Shown one piece after another: positions 1 through 11,056 of a stretch of DNA of 64,000 bases. Numbering within the stretch: the stretch's first letter is position 1; every line of letters begins with the position of its first letter. Position numbers and translations under genes: made by a program. This DNA comes from Centrapalus pauciflorus (Eukaryota > Streptophyta > Magnoliopsida > Asterales > Asteraceae). The notes below the pieces were generated by a model, which did no database searches, was not told the DNA's origin, and saw only the letters and a program-made list of their open reading frames with translations. Where the stretch lies: positions 186,001 through 250,000 of the forward strand of contig JAANYP010003850.1 of assembly GCA_020465985.1 (NCBI GenBank). Direction: 5' to 3'.

Positions 1-2
1 CC

Positions 3-1248
3 ACTTCAAATGGATGGTTTCTACATCAACAAGACATCAACAATGCATTTCTGCATGGATATCTAGATGAAGATGTTTATCTCATTCCACCACAAGGATA
101 TGGGAAGGCAAGAAAAGGAGAAGTCTGCAAACTGAATAAGTCTTTGTATGGACTTAAACAGGCTAGCAGACAATGGCACATTGAGTTCTGTGAAAAATTG
201 GTAAAATTTGGTTTTTCTCAATCAGCACATGACCATTGCTTGTTTGTTAAAGGTGAAGGAGAAACTTTTGTAGCATTAGTTGTCTATGTGGATGATGTGT
301 TGATCACAGGACCAAAGGAAGAGTGTATCATACAAGTAAAGCAGATGTTACATGAAGCTTTTACAATCAAAGACTTGGGTCATGCAAGTTATTTTCTAGG
401 TGTGGAATTACTCAAAACAAATGAAGGTCTTTATGTAAATCAGAGGAAATACATCCTTGACATTATTTCAGAAGCTGGATTAACTGGAGTGAAGCCGGTT
501 CCAACACCAGTTATTAAAAACCTTCAGTTGGTTTCAGAAGAAGGAAAATTGCTACATGATCCAGAGAAATATGGAAGGTTGGTGGGGAGACTACTATACT
601 TGAATTTTACAAGGCCTGATATTAGCTATGCTGTGCAACAGTTAAGTCAATTTTTACATAATCCCACCGAAATTCTTTGGAAAGCTGCACTACATGTTCT
701 GAAGTATTTAAAGGGATGTCCTTCTAAAGGAATTTTTTTTCTCAAAAGATTCATCACCCATAAGCATAACAGCTTATAGCGATTCTGATTGGGCAACTTG
801 CAAAGAAACAAGAAGATCATTAACAGGATTCTGCATTTTCCTAGGGTCCTCACTTATTTCTTGGAAGACAAAGAAACAAAAGACAGTTTCGAGATCATCT
901 TGTGAAGCTGAATATAGAAGTCTTGCATCAACAGTTTGCGAACTTCTTTGGATAAGCTACATTCTCAGAGATTTCAAGATTCAATTCAAGATTCCAGTGA
1001 ATTTGTGGTGTGATAATAAGTCAGCCATACATATTACAAAGAATCCTATATTCCATGAAAGAACAAAGCACCTTGACATTGATTGTCACCTTGTTAGAGA
1101 TCAATTTAAAATTGGTTTCGTTCTACCACAACACATTTCAACAAAAGAGCAAGTTGCAGATATGTTCACAAAAGGTCTGTTTGGGCCACATTTTCAGTTT
1201 CTTTTATCCAAGCCGAATCTGCGAGATATTCACAATGATTCATCTTGA
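3..1248 (+). pseudogene. Ty1/Copia polyprotein, C-terminal RT and RNase H part, frameshifted
   Basis: Reading from base 3, the frame gives the Copia-type reverse transcriptase core: QQDINNAFLHG, then LYGLKQASRQW, then the catalytic YVDDVL box near 285-303, and GRLLYLNFTRPDISYAV. The frame stops at 779. RNase H continues in another frame with YSDSDWA, SRSSCEAEY, NLWCDNKSAIH and TKHLDID, and ends at 1248. The frame change lies in a run of eight T at about 730-737, so one extra base explains it. The integrase and gag parts would lie before the window. The element is a dead or ageing retrotransposon; only its 3' end is visible. Confidence 0.93.
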
Positions 1249-1430
1249 GGGGAGCATTTTAGCATAAGAAGTTATTTATATTGTTATAGTTAGTTCAGTT
1301 AGTTATTTTCTGTTATAAAGTTAGTTAGTTGGTAGATTTCTCTATAAATAGCATTGTATTTTCTCTTCGTTGAATCGATGAAATACAATTTCAATCATCT
1401 ACTATCTTTGTTAATAAACTTCCATGCACC
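1244..1430 (+). mobile_element. Polypurine tract and probable 3' LTR of the Copia element
   Basis: Directly after the polyprotein stop is CTTGAGGGGAGC, a typical Copia polypurine tract. The next bases are rich in TTAGTTAGTT and contain CTATAAATAG (about 1342), a TATA box as found in short Copia LTRs. I could not place the TG and CA ends exactly, so the right edge is approximate. Confidence 0.55.
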
Positions 1431-1437
1431 ACCACAA

Positions 1438-1574
1438 ATGCATCACAATTCCCCCGTGATGCATCATTATTTCCACGTGATGCATCAAATTTCTCGCGTG
1501 ATGCATCGATTACTACGTGATGCATTACGATTTTCTAGCGATGCATTGTGAATCTCCAAGGTTCTTCGATGCAT
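1438..1574 (+). repeat. Minisatellite of ATGCAT with 21-bp period
   Basis: ATGCAT occurs at 1438, 1459, 1480, 1501, 1520, 1541 and 1569. The first steps are exactly 21 bp, then 19, 21 and 28. Four of the units are preceded by a CGTG-type tetranucleotide (units at 1459, 1480, 1501, 1520), and the bases between are AT-rich and variable. The array sits at the distal edge of the Copia LTR. ATGCAT is a palindrome and overlaps the CATGCA (RY) class of plant promoter motif, but no gene is next to it. Confidence 0.8.
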
Positions 1575-1849
1575 AGAGGTTCTCCATTGAACCCAACCCT
1601 ATAATTATAATTGGAAATTAAAAAGAAGATGAAACAGCAGCCTGACCTGAATAAATTGACTTTATATTCTTATTTGTCTTGAATTACAATACAATATTAT
1701 GCTTTGCCTATCACTCTCTCCCGTTCCTTTGGCCCATCAAACATCCTCATCCTGGGATTTGGTTCTCTTCCCATATCTACTTTATATAAAATCCAACATT
1801 ATCATCATAGGATGCCACACCTTTGTCTTTACTACACTACATTCCTTAA

Positions 1850-2524
1850 TTACGGGCGTGCAATGGTGCAAAAAAACCAAAAATCAAACCAAAACCGGAA
1901 AAAAAAATCAAAAAACCAGAACCAAAAAAACCAAACCGTTTGAACTTTGGATTAGTTTGGACTTTGAATTTTCAAAAACCAAAAATTTCGGTTTGGTTTC
2001 TGTTTGGAGACTAAAAGACCGAAAAAACTAAACTGAACCGAGGTTTTATAATTTTAAAATTTGTAAATATTCTTCATTCGTTACATAAAGTTTTAACTTT
2101 TCAATGTCTAAATTTCATATGAGACTAAAACTCACTTTGAATATTTTGATTATGATGATTATTGTTATTATTATCATTGCGTTTGTATGTTGTCATAGTT
2201 TTCAATGATACAATGATTTAATGTCTAAATCTTGTATATGAAATAATACATAAAATATTATATATTTTGATTTTATGTATCCATATATATGTTTATTCAA
2301 ACACACACACACACATGTGTGTGTGTGTGTGTTTGTAGTTTTTGGTTTCGGAAAGACTTGAAATTGAAAACCATGAACACAGAAAAACCAAAAAAAAACT
2401 GAAACCAAACCATTTAAAATCCAAAGCGAACGGCTTCTTAAATATAAAAACTGAAGTTCCCGTTTGGTTTTTGATTTTTGGTTATTGACAAAAACCGATT
2501 CAAACCGATCCATGCTCACCACTA
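1850..2524. mobile_element. hAT-like MITE rich in ACCGAACC-type motifs
   Basis: The ends carry imperfect inverted repeats (TTACGGGCGTGCAATGG at the left, CCATGCTCACCACTA at the right). Both arms are made of short AAACCAAACC/GGTTTGGTTT-type motifs. The 8-bp flanks are TTCCTTAA (1842-1849) and TTCCTTGT (2525-2532), a 6/8 match that fits a decayed hAT target duplication. The middle holds a (CA)n(TG)n palindrome at about 2300-2332. Confidence 0.65.
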
Positions 2525-3741
2525 TTCCTTGTTAATCTTTTACCAAACTTCATTTGCATAACCACTTTGTAATTTAACAATATTTGTTCCTCTTGAATTA
2601 AATGACATATTTCTTGTGTAACTTGAAAAAAGTGTTCTTCTTGCTCATTTTCCTTGGAATATGACTCAATTATGTTTTCAAAATTCATTTGCAATTTAAT
2701 CATATGGCAAAATTGAGCACGTTTTTAAAAATCTATTGTTTTCAATGAAAACAGTGTGTAAAATGTCCTGCGATGCCTTAAAATTTCAAAAATTATAATT
2801 TGAAATATACACATTTCGTAAAGATCCAAGGATGAAAGAGTCGGTTCAAAACGTTTCTTTAGTTTCAAAATTTTAACTAATAAAAAGGGACTATATAGAG
2901 TTTATTGTTTGAAATAACAACTTACTTTTTATTTAATGTTTGAAATAATAACATGCTTGTTGTTTACGATTGAATGCTATGATCGAAAGTAAATCAAGAG
3001 TTTGATTCCATTATTTGAGATAAAATTTACGAAATTTATATATTAAAAAAAATTGCTTGTTATTTAAGATATAACAATTCTCACTTTTAAAATTTGATGA
3101 TGGCTTGCTTAACATTATTATTTTTTAGTTGTAACATTCAAAATAATTTTTGACATGATTAATTCACATATATATTCATGCTGTTAAATTAAAGAGTAAT
3201 GCGTTGACTGTATTGCATATCTTCATTAAAGATGATGATGGATCAAAAATCATTTTCTCGTGTATACATAACATTGATTATGCCCTAACCCATGCGATTC
3301 AGTGGAATGCAGCTCAGAGATGCTGACGCCATTTGTTTGGACCAACAGTGCATACGTGGCCGCTGACTTCTGCCCACGTCCTCATCATGTCAATGGAACC
3401 CCACCTGATTTTACCATCCACCACCGCCGTTCAGCTCTCCAAGATCAATCGACGCGTCCATCAACATGAATTTTGATGATTAAAATCGCTTCTTGTTTGG
3501 TATGATTTCTATAAGTTTAACATCTAGAATTCCGATTCGAAACAACAAAATATGTTGATGTTGATTTGATCGATGGTGAAAAAATTTCCATCTATACATG
3601 TATGTTCTTGTCTTGATACATCTTTATATTTTGATGATATTTGAACAATTGATCGATGATTAAAAAATAGAAGAAGGAATCGAAAGATATAATAAGGCTT
3701 AAGATAGAAACTTCCATATTTTGGATTTTGGAGCTTAATTG
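2525..3741. other. Intergenic region downstream of the PP2C gene
   Basis: AT-rich DNA with no supported gene. The stretch 3295-3460 is richer in GC and contains ACGTGGC at 3354-3360, but no coding frame continues from it. It may be old promoter-like or transposon DNA. Confidence 0.5.
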
Positions 3742-5290
3742 TTATAAATTCCTTCTCAGATCAACAACGACGACGCTCACGTTATCTGAGCTCCGTCTGG
3801 CCAAAGCTAGCTTCGTCAAAAGTATCGACGCATCTAAACAAGCCTTGTTGGAACTTTCCCCGCCGGCTACGTTGACTTCGTTTCCTGGCGACCGCAAAGG
3901 GGACGGAGGATTCTGCGAGTTCAGGCACATGCGAGCAACGCTACATGCGACGTCGTTCGACACTACGTCCCACAGCCCGTCACTGGCTAAAATTAAGCAC
4001 TCGTCCTCCGCCATACGTTCCGTGACGGTTACTTCCGGTTCCGGTATCACGTACGGCTTCAAATAATTGTCGCCTGAAAATATAATAAACATAGAACCGG
4101 TACATTAATTAATTGCATAAAATTGTCAATCTGAAGCTAGTTTGAAAATTGAGAGATCGACTCTCTTTTTAAAAATATACCTATTGCTCTGGACATGGCT
4201 AGTACGCCGAGAACTCGTGCGCCGTCCCAGTATATCACACGACCGCCGGCCTCTTCTATTCTAGCGAGTTCATCTGGTCGATCAGGCTACATTTAAAAGG
4301 AAACGGAAAAATTAAGTCCATCGATCGATGCATATATTCAGACAGATCTAGATCGGTGAACTTTTGTAATGATTGAATACCTTGTGATCGGAGGAGAGTG
4401 GAATGGCAACGCCATTCCTGCAAAGGACGGCACGCGAATCACCGCAATTTGAGACGACTATCTTGTCAGGAGTCACCACCGCAACGACGGCGGTTGAACC
4501 AACAGCGTCGTACTGAGGAGTTTGAAGCTCACATCGACAATTAGAGGTCGAAGTAACTTGCGTCCACTCCGTCACCTCCTTATCCATTCGTGAGAAGCTC
4601 GTCGTCATCGTCTCTTTCCATTCCGTGCCACTCTCTACCTCCTCCTTTACTATCTCGTGCATTCGATCTTTACACTTGATCGCCACCTGCACAAATTTAA
4701 TAAATAACCAAGTATTCAGAAAAGATATGATGTTTCTAATTACTACTTTTTGTGCTTGAACAATTTCTGATAGAAATTAGTACATGTGAGCAGCCATGGC
4801 CGTCGTAAACGCCGTAGAAGTGTAGATCGCCACAGAAGGACGGTTTTACAGCAACTGCATCTTCCATGTCTCTCCTCCTTCCACACACCGTCGTAAGGCC
4901 AAATCTAGATTCATCCTCGTTCCAAACTGTCTCATCAACAGTCTCCAACAGCGACTTGCATGGATTCAACACAGTCTCCGTCGCTGATGAAGGTTCGACA
5001 CATCTGTCATCCTTCCTCTTCACATCACACGGCTGAACTAAACTCTCGCACTCTACTGGCGTAGTTAAATCCTTAGCCTCAACACTATTGTCGACCGTCT
5101 CTAGACCTCCCACCTTTCTTCGTTTTCTTTCGCTCTCCGGCAAGGGCTCCACCACATCGGAGGTGGACGCACCGAGTAGTTTAAGCTGGTGAAATTCCAT
5201 CCGGCGCCGTCTTGATTGACGACTACCACTCGGCTCAACTGTCGCTGGAGTTTCTGTCTTACCAACAACTCCACAACACATACCGGCCAT
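3742..5290 (-). CDS. Clade A protein phosphatase 2C (PP2CA/AHG3-like), four exons
   Basis: Exons on the minus strand are 5290-4784, 4686-4381, 4286-4181 and 4073-3742, all with GT/AG borders, giving 416 aa. Visible motifs: RDMEDAV (140-146), DGHG (163-166), GSTA (232-235), CGDSRA with D252, SDGLWD with D338, and D403 near the end, which together form the PPM metal-binding set. W291 in [11 protein letters not shown] is at the place of the tryptophan that contacts the ABA receptor in clade A enzymes. The start [10 protein letters not shown] and the C-terminal half resemble Arabidopsis PP2CA/AHG3. Known role of that clade: Mg/Mn-dependent Ser/Thr phosphatases that inhibit SnRK2 kinases and are themselves inhibited by ABA-bound PYR/PYL receptors. 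Residues 45-125 are variable. The gene looks intact. Which paralog it is (PP2CA or a HAI type) is inference. Confidence 0.95.
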
Positions 5291-5647
5291 ATCAAATTCA
5301 CCGGAAAAATAAAGTAATCGAGAACAAACTGATTTCCGGAAACTCCAAAGGCTTGGAACAAATTATTTAGCAGCTCCTAGCCTTCGCCAAGAATCTAAAT
5401 ATAAACTCAAACAACGAGGTACAAGAAATCTTGCGAGGGAACTTATTATTGAAAATGAAGTTTTTGGGAAGAAGGGAAGAGGCCACATTACCAATAATAC
5501 CTGTTGGAGGAGTAGTAGGGACGGGCAGCTGCCCGTCACCGACCCGGGCAGGACATGGAGTTAGTATGACGTAGAAATCTGACATGCGGATAGAATCAGA
5601 GCCGTTGATTTCTAATAAAATCTTTTTGGTGGTGATACGATAGGGTA

Positions 5648-5684
5648 CCACGTGGAAAGTAATTTGTTGTTGGGGTAACGTGGC
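5648..5684 (-). promoter_or_regulatory. Two ABRE/G-box sites upstream of the PP2C gene
   Basis: CCACGTGG lies at 5648-5655 and ACGTGGC at 5678-5684, 30 bp apart, about 360-390 bp before the start codon at 5290. A pair of ACGT-core sites is the usual arrangement for ABA response through bZIP (ABF/AREB) factors. Clade A PP2C genes are commonly ABA-induced, so feedback control is expected. A possible TATA element (TTTATATTTA, minus strand) is near 5396-5405. Confidence 0.6.
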
Positions 5685-5849
5685 CCAATAAGAAGTGGAC
5701 AACATATGGTTCAGGGAACAAGCTTCCTTTTCTGACACGAGTGTGGTCCCAAAGGGGGACGGCCCGACCCGATCTTTCCTCTGCTTTTGTTGCATTATAT
5801 AATTCCTTATAAAAACTGGACAGTAAAAAAATGAATTAATCAATTGCAT

Positions 5850-7157
5850 AAGTACATAACCTAAAATATCATGAAATATTTGATACTACGAACAAAACAA
5901 AGATTTATGATAAGATATTTCACTAAAAAAAAGGAAGTGAGACTTACAAAAATCTCATAAAAATCGTAATAAAATCAAACGAATAGTATTTTTTTTATTT
6001 TTTGTAATTAATATAAAGACAGTTGTATTAAATATTATTTCATAGTTTCATTTAAGAACTGTAGACTAGGAATTAAAATTTTTTACCGCTTTCTTGAAAC
6101 TAATCATGGATCGATATCAAATTGGTACTGAAATTCTATAGTCGGTTCGATATCCAATATTAGGATTATGTCTTAAAAATTTTTGGTACCACCCAGTACA
6201 GGAATGACTAAAAATATATTTAAATTAAAAATTGCATTTGTTATTTTTATTGCCAATTTATATCTAATTATATAAATATATGTTGTCATTTAAATATATA
6301 TTGATCTTGCACCAATATATATGCATATCTACGGATAGTTAACTTTATTTATTGGTTTTGAAATTAACTTTACTTATTTGTTTTGATGGTAACATTCATT
6401 ATTGTTTTTGATACTATCTTTATTTGTTGGTTTTGATTTGAACTTCGTTTATTTGCTTTGATATTAAATTTGTTTATTGATTCTGATATTATTTTCTAAA
6501 TTAGCTTTGTGTTATAAACAAAAATCAGTTCTAATCGGTCCGATACAGAAAATAGCAGTACCGATACCGAACAGGAACCAAAATTTTATAATCGGTTCAG
6601 TACTCGTTACTAATATTACAACTCAAAAAAATTTAGTATCACCCGATTCGTTACCGGTACAAGACGGATCTCACCCCTAATGCAAACCTTGGTTTTATTA
6701 GATTTTTCTACGCACATCGTAAATTAAACTAAAAACATTGGTTTTTAAAACAGGAAAATTATACACGCCTATATATATAATCAGGATTATCATAATTGTA
6801 TAATCACTTATGTCTACACGTGAAAATCATTCCAATGACAATATTTATCTATCTAAATTTAATATATAAAAACAATTAGTACCACGTGTTACTTTCTCAT
6901 CATGTATCTTATCATCAATAATTAACACGTGACAGTTTACTATTTTAGAACTTGTTCATGTCCAATTTAAAGTCAAGGCAAATCAAAAATTTTAATTGAC
7001 ATCTTATTAAAAATGATTTATAATAAACTTTAATTTCCACTTAATCGATTTAATATAATATTAAATTATTTTCAAATGGTGATACAAAATTTTAATAAAC
7101 ATGTTTTTAAAAATTAACAACTTTGTTTTCCCTAGATACTACAATGTTGTGATAACT
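5850..7157. other. Intergenic region with a decayed ACCGG-type MITE
   Basis: AT-rich and without a gene. From about 6075 to 6680 the sequence has scattered GGTTCGGTAC-type motifs and ends in CTCACCCCTAA, like the right end of the hAT-like MITEs at 1850 and 29713. The left end could not be fixed. The rest is simple AT-rich DNA. Confidence 0.45.
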
Positions 7158-9091
7158 TGTAACATCCCACTTTTGGGACGGGGACGTGGAATTATACGAT
7201 TGGGTTGATTATAATATTATAATTGAGTTGGACCAATTATTGAGTTATACGTGGAAGTATCACGTGATAAGATTTTTGGGCTAACCGGGCGACAGAGTTA
7301 AAGTTTTAATAAGAGATTATAATATTGAGAATTATTAATTAAATTGAGACCCGGTGATATAAAGTTTGTATTTTGGGATAGCGGGTTCGGATATTGGGTA
7401 TCGGACCGAGTTTAAAGAGAAAACGTATATAGATCTCAGCTTCTTGGATGCTTGCTTCATTCTTCAACTCCAAATTAGTGACTCAAGTGTGTGTTGTGTG
7501 TGATATCCAGCTCCAGCAGCCTTAATCAGAGATTGAAGCTCCAGATTTGTGACTCAAGCCTTCAATCCATCATCATCTTCTTCATTGAGTTTGGGTAAGA
7601 TTGAGCTCCAAATCTTGAATCTTGAGTTGTTAATTGGTAGAGATGATTAAAGTAAGTTTATATATGTGTTTTATTGAGTTTATGGTCAAATTCTTGAGCT
7701 AAAAACGGACCAAAATCGGGATTTGAGGTATGAAATCGAAGCTGTCAAAAACAGAGCATTCATGGCTGACAGTCAGTTTACGCGGCCGCGTAGGGTTTGC
7801 TACGCGGCAGCGTAGTTATTTGTTTACAAGTCCGTGTAAAAAAAGCTACATGGTGGTGTAAATATGGAGCTACGCGCCCGCGTGGGTTTTGTTACGCGGC
7901 CGCGTGGGTTGCAGTCACACCATCTTGTAAAAATCCTACACCACCGCGTAAGGAGACTGCTACGCCGCCGCGTAAAAAATCTTACACGGCCGCGTGAGAA
8001 TTCAGAAAAATAAATATATTTTAAGCGTTTATTTAGGGATGAGTTAGTGATATTGGGATCTTGTGTTTGGGTGTTCGGGTTATGTGGGTTTAGTGGTTGG
8101 GTATCTGGGTTTGTGCGAGTTATCTGAGTATTGTGTACAGAGTTGTTACGTTGTCGGGGAGTCATGTATATAGGATTGTCGGGTTGAGATTGAGATATTG
8201 GGTTATGATTGTGATTGTGATTGTGATATAGAGTCATTGTGTTGTGATTCCAGGGTCTCGAGTTGATAGGGTTGGGGACGGGCAGGGAACCGAGACTGAG
8301 TGGTAAGACTTCAGGGCAGGTGAGTTTGCATGTTTTTCTGAGATAATTGTACGATTATTTATTTAATACTTGCATGATCTTTTACTGAGCTTTCTTACGA
8401 GATATTATGAGTTTTATTACGAGCTTTTTATCGAGATATTATCATGCTTGTATTATCGAGTTTTATTGTGAACTGTGTTTTATATATGAGATTTGGGACA
8501 CTTGAGCTGTTGAGATACTAAACCGTACGGCTGGGTAGGGGTTGGGTCGCTCCCAATTTCCTTTTGAGTTCCTGACGACTGCTTTGTGCGGTCTAGGGAT
8601 TTTGGTACGTGGACCTATCCACGCGAGTTGAGTACCTATTGAGCTATCTTGTGGGATCTCATATACTTGTTCAGTAGAGAATGCTGAACGTTTTATCATT
8701 GAGCTTACGTGTTTTTATTGAGTTTTTATAATCGTACACTAACCCTTGCATTCTCACCAGCGTTAGCTGACCCAATGTGTGTGTTGTTGTGTGTGTGTCT
8801 CAGGTGATCAGAGATCTAGTAGGCCTGCTGTACCCAAGTAGGGTCGTTGTGACATATTTCGAGGAGTTAGTTACCTGTGTTAGAGGTAATTATATTCTTG
8901 GGGAATGCTAATGTGTAATTCGGATATTGTGTAGTTTGATCAGAGACTTCCGTGACTTAATTATGTAATTAAAGTTTTAAAATTATCGGGTTGCTGTATG
9001 TGTGTATTGGGAATAGCGTAGAGATTATTATATTATATCGTTGCTGATGTGGTATTTATGTGGCATTGTGGATTAGTTAGAGGGTGTTACA
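7158..9091. mobile_element. Gypsy-like solo LTR, about 1.9 kb
   Basis: The segment starts TGTAACATCCC and ends GGGTGTTACA, so its termini are a 7-bp inverted TGTAACA/TGTTACA. Flanks are TAACT (7153-7157) and TAACA (9092-9096), a 4/5 match to a 5-bp target duplication. Its GC content is well above its neighbours, it has no coding frame, and it holds a (TG)n tract near 8776. Long non-coding LTRs beginning TGTAACA are typical of some plant Ty3/gypsy lineages. No second LTR or internal part is present, so it is read as a recombination product. Strand is not known. Confidence 0.7.
7779..7996. repeat. Array of ten 14-bp near-palindromes inside the LTR
   Basis: Units resembling TACGCGGCCGCGTA start at 7779, 7801, 7825, 7847, 7871, 7893, 7916, 7937, 7961 and 7983. 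The steps are 22, 24, 22, 24, 22, 23, 21, 24 and 22 bp, so the higher-order period is about 46 bp. The first unit is a perfect palindrome and the others differ at up to several positions. The spacers are AT-rich and not alike. GC-rich palindromes are known in LTRs of some gypsy lineages; the spacing rule is seen here directly. Confidence 0.85.
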
Positions 9092-10188
<1,097 letters not shown>

Positions 10189-10780
10189 TGCTATTTGTTT
10201 TTTAAGAGATTAAATGTCTGAAGTCTGAAAACCACGTCTGAAATTAAGAGGTGGTCTTAAGATCTGAAATCTGAAATTAAGAGGTGATCTTAAGATTGTT
10301 TGTTTGGATGATATAAAACTAGAGTTGTAAAATAAAAATAAAGAAAAGAATCTCTTAATTTTTTTAGACCAAAGTCTTAGGTGTTGTTTGATTTTCATTA
10401 AGAGCCTCTTAAAAAGCTCTTAAGTCTAATATTCAGATGAATGATGAATTCAGATTGTTTGTTTAGTTTCAGACTTCAGAGGTTGCAGCTTCTGAATTTA
10501 CCTCTTAAAATTAAGAGTTTGAGAGTTGTCTAAATTAAATTAAGAGCCTCTTAATTTCAGATCTTAAGGCTTCCTCTTAATTTCAGATGTGGTTTTCAGA
10601 CTTCAGACATTTAACCTCTTAAAAAACAAATGACACCTTAATCTTAATTTTAAGAGGTAAATTTAGAGGTTTAAACCTCTTAAGTCTAAACCTAAACAAA
10701 CAATCTTAATTTATTATAGATCTGAAGTTTAGACTTCAGAACTTTTTAAGAGACTCTTAATGGAAAACAAATAAGGTCTA
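10189..10780. mobile_element. Interleaved pair of hAT-like MITEs
   Basis: Two inverted-repeat pairs of one family overlap. Pair 1 starts at about 10189 (GGTGCTATTTGTTTTTTAAG) and ends inverted at about 10637. Pair 2 starts at about 10376 (CTTAGGTGTTGTTTG) and ends inverted near 10780. Shared subterminal words are CTTAAGA, TCAGACTTCAGA and CCTCTTAAT. Crossing rather than nested arms suggest rearrangement between related copies. No clear target duplication was found. Confidence 0.6.
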
Positions 10781-10954
10781 AGTGTAACCGAAACTTAAAG
10801 AGAAAAAAAGGAAGGAATTTAAATTTTACTTGGGCAAATATACACATATTTTAAAGTTTAAGTGTCAACTTGATGATGTTTCAAAATTTGAGGCTGCTAA
10901 CTTTGTTTAGGAGCACACCACGATCCTTAATGAGTTAATTCTAATATTTGTGTA

Positions 10955-11056
10955 AGGTGATGTTTGTTTGCCTCTTAATGGAACCGTTAAGAGGCCGTTT
11001 AACCTTGAATGAGTCTCTTAATGCTTCCATTAAAAAGTATACAAACAACCTCTAAG
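10955..11056. mobile_element. Short MITE, about 100 bp
   Basis: The left end AAGGTGATGTTTGTTTGCC and the right end AAACAACCTCT are inverted, with CTCTTAATGG / CCATTAA inside. It looks like a short member of the family at 10189-10780. Confidence 0.5.

Noticed and set aside
3728..4066. Plus-strand frame of 112 codons over the PP2C last exon
   Set aside because: It is the antisense shadow of a well-supported spliced gene.
5367..5849. 160-codon minus-strand frame upstream of PP2C
   Set aside because: No domain, low-complexity, and it covers the promoter region with the ABRE sites.
7779..7996. Regular repeats with unique spacers, like a CRISPR array
   Set aside because: Repeats are only 14 bp, palindromic and variable, spacers are 7-10 bp, the sequence is inside a plant LTR, and no cas genes exist.
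7824..8237. 137-codon frame with HNHNHN and RGRV repeats
   Set aside because: It is a translation of the LTR palindrome array and a (GATTGT)n-like tract.
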